Assembly: GCF_046498435.1 (NCBI RefSeq)
Contig: NZ_JAWOAR010000251.1
Span: 1-16,999, forward strand
Origin: Longimonas sp046498435
GTDB taxonomy: Bacteria; Bacteroidota; Rhodothermia; Rhodothermales; Salinibacteraceae
Length of the DNA: 16,999 nt
Direction: 5' to 3'
Within the stretch, counting starts at the first letter, position 1, and each line of letters begins with the position of its first letter. Positions 12,240 to 16,999 of the stretch are shown piece after piece. The position numbers were made by a program, and so were the translations under genes. A model generated the notes under the pieces. That model made no database searches, had not been told where the DNA came from, and saw nothing but the letters and a program-made list of their open reading frames with translations.

Positions 12240-13766
12240 ATGGCTTTTACAGACCACTCCGATCCGCACCACGATGCATCTCAAACCGATTCCTCGCCAA
12301 CGGACAAGCCCGCCCCGTCATCTGAGGGCGTAGACCGCCGGGCCTTTCTAAAGCGCACCGCCCTCTCTTCCGCTGCGCTCAGCATGGGACTGTGGAGCGG
12401 TGATGGCGCTCCGGCTAACGCTGCCCCGCGCCCCCGGGCCGATGTGCAGGGAGATGCGCGCAATGTCATTTTCCTGGTGGTCGATGGCATGAGTCAGGGC
12501 ACGCTCACCATGACCGACCAGCTCCTGCAGCGCCACCACGACCGCACCTCGCACTGGGTCGATCTGTACCGCGAGCAGGCGTACGACACGCAAGCGTTCA
12601 TGGACATGGCTCCGCTTAACTCGCTCGTTACAGGGTCTGCTGCCGCGGCCTCGTCGTGGGGGTGCGGCCATCGCATCAACAATACGATGCTGAATATGGA
12701 CCCCGATGAGAATCCCTACCGCACCATCTGCCAGATTTTTCGGGACGCAGGAAAGGCCAACGGTCTGGTGAGCACTGCACGCATCACCCATGCTACGCCC
12801 GCCGGTTTTGGCATCAACATGGCCGGACGGTGGATGGAAGACGACATCGCCGAGCAGTACCTGGAGCGCGAGTACGACCTGCTTATGGGCGGCGGTACGC
12901 GCCACTTCACCGCTGAAGGCCGCGAGGACAATCAGGATCTTCTTGCAGGGTTTCGCGATGCCGGCTATCGCGTCGTTCGCGATCGAGGCGACCTGAACGC
13001 TCTTGCTGATGCCGAGAAGGGGCTCGGCCTCTTCTACGATAGTCATCTGCCGTATGAGATCGACCGGCGTAACATCGACCGACTTGCCACGACGGTGCCC
13101 ACGCTGTCCGAAATGACGGAGACAGCCCTCGAACGCCTCAACCGCCACGAAGAGGGCTTTCTGCTCCAGGTCGAAGCCGGACGCGTAGACCACGGGGCCC
13201 ACTCGAATGACACCGTCGGTATGCTGTACGATCAGATTGCCTTCGACGATACCATCGCTGCGGTGCTCAACTTCGTGGCCGACCGCGATGATACGCTGCT
13301 CATCATTACAACCGACCACGGCAACGCCAACCCCGGCCTCAATGCCATTGGCGATCGCTACGAGGACTCGCCCGGCATGTTTGACCGCATTGCCAACTTC
13401 CAGCGCTCAAATGAGTGGATCTTCCGCGAACTCGATGAAGAAAGCACCATCGACGAAATTCAGGAGCGCGTGGCCTTTGCTTGCAACCTCGACATCGGCA
13501 CCGATGAGGCCACAACACTACAGCAAGCACTCAAGGGGGAGTTTGAAGCGGTCTACGATCCGCGCAGTAGCGCCTCGGCAGTGCTCTCTGCCCTGCAAGC
13601 CAACTACACCGCCGTCAACTGGATTGGTAGCATGCACACCTCCGACTACGTGCCGCTCATTGCCATTGGCCCGGGTAGCGATACGCTGGGCAGTTTTGTG
13701 CGCAACACCGAACTGTTCGACCTAATGGTGGATACAGCAGGCGTGCGTGCCCACGCTGAAGGATAA
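12240..13766 (+). CDS. Alkaline phosphatase, Tat-exported
   Basis: The 508-residue product hydrolyses phosphomonoesters outside the cytoplasm. A twin-arginine signal (VDRRAFLKRTAL, residues 31-42, with a hydrophobic stretch to about 52) directs the folded protein through Tat. The metal and catalytic residues of the PhoA fold can be placed: D82 in LVVDGM, nucleophile S133, T183 in THATPA, E312/D317/H321 in VEAGRVDHGAH, D359-H360 in TTDHGN and H466 in MHTSDY. The residue before the nucleophile, usually Asp (TDSA), is Gly132 here (TGSAAAASSW). No T9SS tail is present, so the protein is probably periplasmic. About 30 polar, His/Asp-rich residues precede the Tat motif. An immediate tandem repeat follows the stop codon. 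Confidence 0.93.
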   Translation: MAFTDHSDPHHDASQTDSSPTDKPAPSSEGVDRRAFLKRTALSSAALSMGLWSGDGAPANAAPRPRADVQGDARNVIFLVVDGMSQGTLTMTDQLLQRHHDRTSHWVDLYREQAYDTQAFMDMAPLNSLVTGSAAAASSWGCGHRINNTMLNMDPDENPYRTICQIFRDAGKANGLVSTARITHATPAGFGINMAGRWMEDDIAEQYLEREYDLLMGGGTRHFTAEGREDNQDLLAGFRDAGYRVVRDRGDLNALADAEKGLGLFYDSHLPYEIDRRNIDRLATTVPTLSEMTETALERLNRHEEGFLLQVEAGRVDHGAHSNDTVGMLYDQIAFDDTIAAVLNFVADRDDTLLIITTDHGNANPGLNAIGDRYEDSPGMFDRIANFQRSNEWIFRELDEESTIDEIQERVAFACNLDIGTDEATTLQQALKGEFEAVYDPRSSASAVLSALQANYTAVNWIGSMHTSDYVPLIAIGPGSDTLGSFVRNTELFDLMVDTAGVRAHAEG

Positions 13767-13805
13767 ACGCATAGAATAGACGCATAGAATACACGCATAG
13801 AATAG
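13767..13805. repeat. Three copies of a 13-bp tandem repeat directly after the alkaline phosphatase stop
   Basis: ACGCATAGAATAG occurs at 13767-13779, 13780-13792 (last base C) and 13793-13805. The first copy begins on the base after the TAA stop. The units contain TAG in several frames, so they would also act as back-up stops on the + strand. The sequence is unrelated to the 13-bp repeat at 10979, but copy number and unit length are the same. Confidence 0.9.
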
Positions 13806-13812
13806 CCCCAAC

Positions 13813-13858
13813 AAAAAAAACGCGCAGCCCTCTCCGTCCCCCGTGAGAGGCGCTGCGC
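13813..13858 (-). terminator. Intrinsic terminator for the minus-strand nuclease gene
   Basis: GCGCAGC-CCTCTC (13822-13834) pairs with GAGAGG-GCTGCGC (13845-13858, one bulged C at 13851) around a 10-base loop. Eight A's on the + strand (13813-13820) give a T8 run after the hairpin on the minus strand. It lies about 185 bases beyond the stop of the exonuclease/GIY-YIG gene and also faces the end of the alkaline phosphatase gene, so it sits between converging transcripts. Confidence 0.85.
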
Positions 13859-14042
13859 GCGTTGCGTATGGCTGCTACCAAAGGCAACGGCCAGACGCAA
13901 GGCGGGGAGTTTGTATCTCAATGCAAGGTGGCATGCTCCCCGTCCATTCCCACAAGCGGAATACACGCCCGGTACCGGACACGCCCCCGCAACTTTTTTC
14001 GAAGGGCCTTTTCTGGGGGATGCGAAGGCTTTGCCCTCTCGG
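13859..14042. other. 3' untranslated stretch of the nuclease gene
   Basis: No gene is seen. CGGGGAG (13903-13909) and CTCCCCG (13936-13942) could form a 7-bp stem with a 26-base loop, and CCGGTACCGG (13969-13978) is a 10-bp palindrome. Their role is unknown. Confidence 0.35.
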
Positions 14043-15746
14043 TTATGCCGTTTCGGATTCAGTGGGTATATCTTCGCCCCGAAGTTCGGCCCAGGCGCGC
14101 CGGGTGGACTCCTGAAACACCGATACGTCGCCGCGCCACGGTACCACGCAGATGTCGTTGCGATGCCGGTACAGCCAGTGCATCCCCAGCCGAATTTCGT
14201 TAATGGCACGCTTGCTGAAGGTCGCCGCTTCCTTGGTCTGCAACCAGGTGTCGATATGCGCTTTTGCTTCGGTGCAGGCCGTGTCGGCGTGCGTGTCGGC
14301 GTCGTACACCGTGGTGCCCTGCAGGCGGCCATGGCGGATCCACAGCCCGTGCATCGCCCCGTCGATGTCGGCGTGATACCATACCACACCCTGCCGCCTG
14401 CGCACCGGCGCTTGCCATAGCCGCTGCCGCCGCACGAAGCGCTCCACTGCCTCGTGACCATCGCGAAACTCGGCAGCCCGCTCAAAATCGAGCTTGTCGG
14501 AGGCGTCTTGCATGCGCTCGTGCAGGTAGCCAAGCAGTTCAGTGGAGCGCCCTTCCAGAAACGCCTCGACCTGATCGACCGTCGTGTCGTAGTCAGCATC
14601 AACATCGTCTTCGCAGGGGGCCAAGCAGCGGTCCATGTCGGCATAGAGGCAGCGCTGGCCCAGGCGCAGGGTGTCGTCGTCGCATTCGCGCAGCGGGTAG
14701 CGCCGCGCCGCCATGTCGATGATACGTTCGGCCTGGTCGGCGTTGCGCACCGGACCGTAGTAGGCGGCGGTGTCGTCCTCCAGGCGATACGACCAGCTCA
14801 GTTTGGGATACGATTCGGTGCGATCGAGCATTAAGAAAGGCCGCCGCCGGTAGCGCCGCTGCGCCCGGTTGTAGCTGGGCTTGTTCTCTTTGATGAGCCG
14901 TGCCTCCAGCAAGAGGGCCCCCAGCTCCGTATCCGTCGTCCGCCAGGTGATGCGGCGCAGCTTTTTGAGCAGCTTGCGCGTGCGCGCTGGCTTCGACTCG
15001 ATGCCTGTAAAGTAGCTACGCACGCGATTCGAGAGCCGCTTGGCCTTGCCGATGTAGAGCGTAGTGCCGTTACTTGCCTTAAAGAAGTAGACACCCGGCG
15101 CATCTGGCAGGGCGGGGAGCGTTTCGTTGCGCAGCCGGTCGATGTGCGGCGGCGCACTTCGTACGCTACGATACGAGCGGTTCTGAAAGCGCATCAGCTC
15201 GTCGAGCGTGTCGATCTGATGCTCGAAGGCGCACTGGTTCAGAAATCGCATGAGGATGCGTCCGGTGGCCTCGGCATCCCCCAGCGCCCGATGCCGCCCG
15301 TTTACGCGCACATCGTAGAAGGTAGAGAGCGCCGAGAGCCCGCGCGATTTGAGTCCGGGCAAGAGACGCCGCGCCAGACGAAGCGAGCACAGCGTGTCGT
15401 TGCCGAGTGGCTCGTGGCCCAGCCGGGTGAGGGCGGCATTCAGGAATTTCTCATCGAACGACAGGTTGTGCGCCACCAGCACATCATCGCCCAGAAAGTC
15501 GAGATAGTCTGGCAGCACCTCTTGCATGCGCGGCTGATCGACGACCATGGCGGTGTTGATCCCCGTAAGCCGCTGGATGTTCTTTGGCACCGTGCGCTCG
15601 GGGTTGATGAGCGACTGGAAGCGGTCCACAACTTCGCCGTGCTGCACCTTCACAGCCCCCAGTTCGAGGATGCGGTCTTGGCCCGCCTTAGGACCGGTGG
15701 TTTCGGTGTCGGTAACAACAAAGCAGGTTTGGTCGAGTGAGGGCAT
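14043..15746 (-). CDS. DnaQ-like exonuclease fused to a UvrC/Cho-like GIY-YIG nuclease
   Basis: The 567-residue product has an N-terminal DEDDh 3'-5' exonuclease domain (about 5-170): D13 and E15 in TDTETTG, HNLSFDEKFL with D98, and H152-D157 in HRALGD. A GIY-YIG endonuclease domain follows (about 211-295): PGVYFF (217-222), LYIGKAK (230-236), R241 and the metal-binding E281 in LLEARLIKENKP. The next part resembles UvrC/Cho: cysteines C355, C366, C374 and C378 match the spacing of the UvrC cluster, and a UVR-type motif LDFERAAEFRD lies at 419-429. The RNase H-like and helix-hairpin-helix C-terminus of UvrC is absent, leaving a roughly 120-residue tail of unknown role. Such fusions are known in Actinobacteria and Bacteroidota and are presumed to act in DNA repair. 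ATG 15746 is the natural start. Confidence 0.9.
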   Translation of the reverse strand: MPSLDQTCFVVTDTETTGPKAGQDRILELGAVKVQHGEVVDRFQSLINPERTVPKNIQRLTGINTAMVVDQPRMQEVLPDYLDFLGDDVLVAHNLSFDEKFLNAALTRLGHEPLGNDTLCSLRLARRLLPGLKSRGLSALSTFYDVRVNGRHRALGDAEATGRILMRFLNQCAFEHQIDTLDELMRFQNRSYRSVRSAPPHIDRLRNETLPALPDAPGVYFFKASNGTTLYIGKAKRLSNRVRSYFTGIESKPARTRKLLKKLRRITWRTTDTELGALLLEARLIKENKPSYNRAQRRYRRRPFLMLDRTESYPKLSWSYRLEDDTAAYYGPVRNADQAERIIDMAARRYPLRECDDDTLRLGQRCLYADMDRCLAPCEDDVDADYDTTVDQVEAFLEGRSTELLGYLHERMQDASDKLDFERAAEFRDGHEAVERFVRRQRLWQAPVRRRQGVVWYHADIDGAMHGLWIRHGRLQGTTVYDADTHADTACTEAKAHIDTWLQTKEAATFSKRAINEIRLGMHWLYRHRNDICVVPWRGDVSVFQESTRRAWAELRGEDIPTESETA

Positions 15747-15845
15747 ACCAGTTCAACGCGGGACAGGCAACACGAACAGACAGCGAAAACGGCACGGTAG
15801 TGGATAGACGTTACGTGATAGCTCTCCTGATAAAAATCTTTCCTG

Positions 15846-15869
15846 AGGCGAACGGTCTCCCGTTCGCCT
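15846..15869 (-). terminator. Perfect 10-bp hairpin after the acid phosphatase gene
   Basis: AGGCGAACGG (15846-15855) pairs perfectly with CCGTTCGCCT (15860-15869) around a TCTC loop. On the minus strand it is followed after nine bases by TTTTT (15834-15838). It lies 65 bases beyond the minus-strand acid phosphatase stop and about 100 bases upstream of the nuclease gene start, so it most likely insulates the two genes. Confidence 0.75.
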
Positions 15870-15894
15870 ATGCCAGTCTCCGGCTACTGGCATA
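15869..15894. terminator. Second 9-bp hairpin abutting the first
   Basis: TATGCCAGT (15869-15877) pairs perfectly with ACTGGCATA (15886-15894) around an 8-base loop. It shares base 15869 with the neighbouring hairpin, so the two cannot both use that base pair fully. On the minus strand it would form first; on the + strand it is followed by a short TTT. It is probably part of a tandem terminator. Confidence 0.6.
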
Positions 15895-15933
15895 TTTCCT
15901 CTATCACTTAGCGTTGAACCGCTACCAACGGCA

Positions 15934-16851
15934 CTACTCTTCGGAGCGCGCGGGCACAAGCTGTTCGCGTTTGTGCTGACGCTGCTCTTCGGGCGAGAGG
16001 CTATAGTCATAGTCGAAAAGCGCGCCCTCCCACGAGCCGTACTGCGGATTCGGAAGCATGAACCAGCGCGTGCCCCAGAATCCACGATGGGTTGCGCTCA
16101 TACGCTCGCGCTCGTCGAGCGAGGTTTCGACTTCGGACAAGAAGTCGCCCAGGTTGTCGCCGATCTGCATCACGATGCGGTGCGATTGCATGATGTGCTC
16201 GCGTCGTGGGGTTTTGTCGGAAGCAGCCCAATCCTCACGCTGCCCGCGCATGATGAGGTGCTCATCATCAACCGGAAAGCCCAGCGCCTCCAAGTTGTCG
16301 CGCGTGGCGCTGCGCACGGTGTCGCGGCGGTTGGTGAGGTAGAACACGGTGACGCCAGCGTTGGCAGCCTCCTCAACAAAGCGCAGTGCACCCGGCACAG
16401 CAGTGGCCTTGCGCTCGCGGCACCAGGCATTCCACGATTCGGTGTCGTACGTCTCGTCATCCAAGATGAGGCGCGCCTGGTAGGGCGAGTTGTCGAGCAC
16501 CGTTTCGTCGACGTCGAGGATGACCGCAGGTGGTAGATCGGCGTACGCGCCAGTGCGCATCTGCTCACTCTGCTCCACCGCAGCAGTCAGGGTCGAATCG
16601 TCCAGCAGCGCCGGAAGTTGCTGGGCCGCCTGGGCATAGGTCTGGCGCAACAGCGCGTCGTACTCGGCGCTTCGCTGCATCCAGAGCGTCGCGTTCAGGC
16701 TCTGATGATGCAGCTCCGCCTGGGCGGTTGCTGTAGGGGGCTGCTCAGAAGAATCGGTGGTGGGTGCCGTGCCAGCGCATCCGCCAACCCCAACCACAAG
16801 AAAAAGAAGCAGCGCAGTGCGGGTCGTCCAACGGTGAAACGTATCAGTCAC
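15934..16851 (-). CDS. Class C acid phosphatase lipoprotein (5'-nucleotidase, e(P4) family)
   Basis: This is a HAD-superfamily outer-membrane or periplasmic phosphatase that removes phosphate from nucleotides and similar monoesters. From GTG 16851 the product is 305 residues; an in-frame TTG at 16869 would add six, and an in-frame TGA lies just above that. A lipoprotein signal (TALLLFLVVGVGGC) gives C25 as the lipidated residue. The class C motifs are complete: ILDVDETVLDNSPY with D113 and D115, YLTNRRD (172-178), K213 near TPRREHI, and IGDNLGDF with D232 and D236. A WNAWC segment (140-144) also matches the family. Together with the alkaline phosphatase nearby it suggests scavenging of external organic phosphate, though no shared control is visible. 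Confidence 0.93.
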   Translation of the reverse strand: MTDTFHRWTTRTALLLFLVVGVGGCAGTAPTTDSSEQPPTATAQAELHHQSLNATLWMQRSAEYDALLRQTYAQAAQQLPALLDDSTLTAAVEQSEQMRTGAYADLPPAVILDVDETVLDNSPYQARLILDDETYDTESWNAWCRERKATAVPGALRFVEEAANAGVTVFYLTNRRDTVRSATRDNLEALGFPVDDEHLIMRGQREDWAASDKTPRREHIMQSHRIVMQIGDNLGDFLSEVETSLDERERMSATHRGFWGTRWFMLPNPQYGSWEGALFDYDYSLSPEEQRQHKREQLVPARSEE

Positions 16852-16914
16852 AGCATCAACAAAGGGCAAGGAGCGGAATCATGGCGTTCCAATGCATGCG
16901 CATCGGGCCATGTA

Positions 16915-16943
16915 ATCTAATTACCACATGCGGCCACCTGCAA
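16915..16943 (-). promoter_or_regulatory. Weak candidate promoter for the acid phosphatase gene
   Basis: On the minus strand TTGCAG (16938-16943) and TTAGAT (16915-16920) are separated by 17 bases, each matching four of six positions of the standard -35 and -10 boxes. It lies about 65-90 bases before the gene start. The match is modest, and the rest of the right edge (16852-16999) shows no gene. Confidence 0.25.
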
Positions 16944-16999
16944 CTTTCCCTGCGTTGAGGTTGGGCATCTGGCGCAGTAGTGCTTTGTTTTTGCGAAAT

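Noticed and set aside
11871..12325. Small + strand open frames in the gap before the alkaline phosphatase
   Set aside because: Overlapping frames of similar length in different phases, biased composition and no recognisable domains suggest non-coding DNA.
1..16999. tRNA genes, insertion sequences, prophage or defence genes
   Set aside because: I looked for tRNA-like T-arm words, transposase or integrase motifs and defence-type nuclease clusters and saw none; the only nuclease is the repair-type fusion.

Overview
The window is a 17-kb piece of a GC-rich bacterial chromosome. Several features point to the Bacteroidota/Rhodothermota side of the tree, such as Salinibacter-like or other Rhodothermales. 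There are two adjacent lipoproteins of families found mainly in Bacteroidota (DUF4837-type and DUF4296-type). A secreted LamG protein ends in a type IX secretion (T9SS) sorting domain. SecG carries a long Gln/Pro tail. Hardly any gene is preceded by a purine-rich Shine-Dalgarno sequence. The taxonomy is inferred from gene content and not from a marker-gene comparison.

Positions 1-4465 hold the distal part of a tryptophan operon on the + strand: trpD (5' end outside the window), trpC, trpF, trpB and trpA. Together they cover anthranilate to tryptophan; trpE/trpG would be expected upstream. The gaps between the genes are C/T-rich. The trpC-trpF gap holds a clear CCATCCCT octamer repeat, and the trpA leader holds a shorter relative of it. 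Two lipoprotein genes follow on the same strand (4519-6108).

From 6109 to 10213 there is a convergent region with a 16-bp inverted repeat, then the minus-strand LamG/T9SS gene. Across a divergent intergenic region with two pairs of direct repeats come + strand rsmE (16S rRNA U1498 methylation), a Nudix ADP-sugar hydrolase, and secG, which ends at a textbook bidirectional hairpin terminator.

From 10214 to 13766 the main feature is a minus-strand RNase P RNA gene (rnpB, about 10470-10910) that no protein prediction would show. Upstream of it, on the same strand, lies a coiled-coil protein of the CT398/C4-zinc-ribbon family. Its zinc ribbon has lost three of the four expected cysteines. A three-copy 13-bp tandem repeat separates the two. 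A Tat-exported alkaline phosphatase follows on the + strand, and a second, unrelated three-copy 13-bp repeat starts on the base after its stop codon.

From 13767 to 16999, two minus-strand genes are separated by a pair of back-to-back hairpins. One is a fusion of a DnaQ-like exonuclease with a UvrC/Cho-like GIY-YIG nuclease that keeps the four cysteines proposed to bind an iron-sulfur cluster in UvrC. The other is a class C acid phosphatase lipoprotein (e(P4) family).

Most of the window is housekeeping sequence, and I see no undescribed defence or mobile system. The points most worth a second look are the short tandem repeats placed at gene boundaries, the degenerate zinc ribbon, the Glu in place of the catalytic Asp60 in TrpA, and the exonuclease/GIY-YIG fusion.
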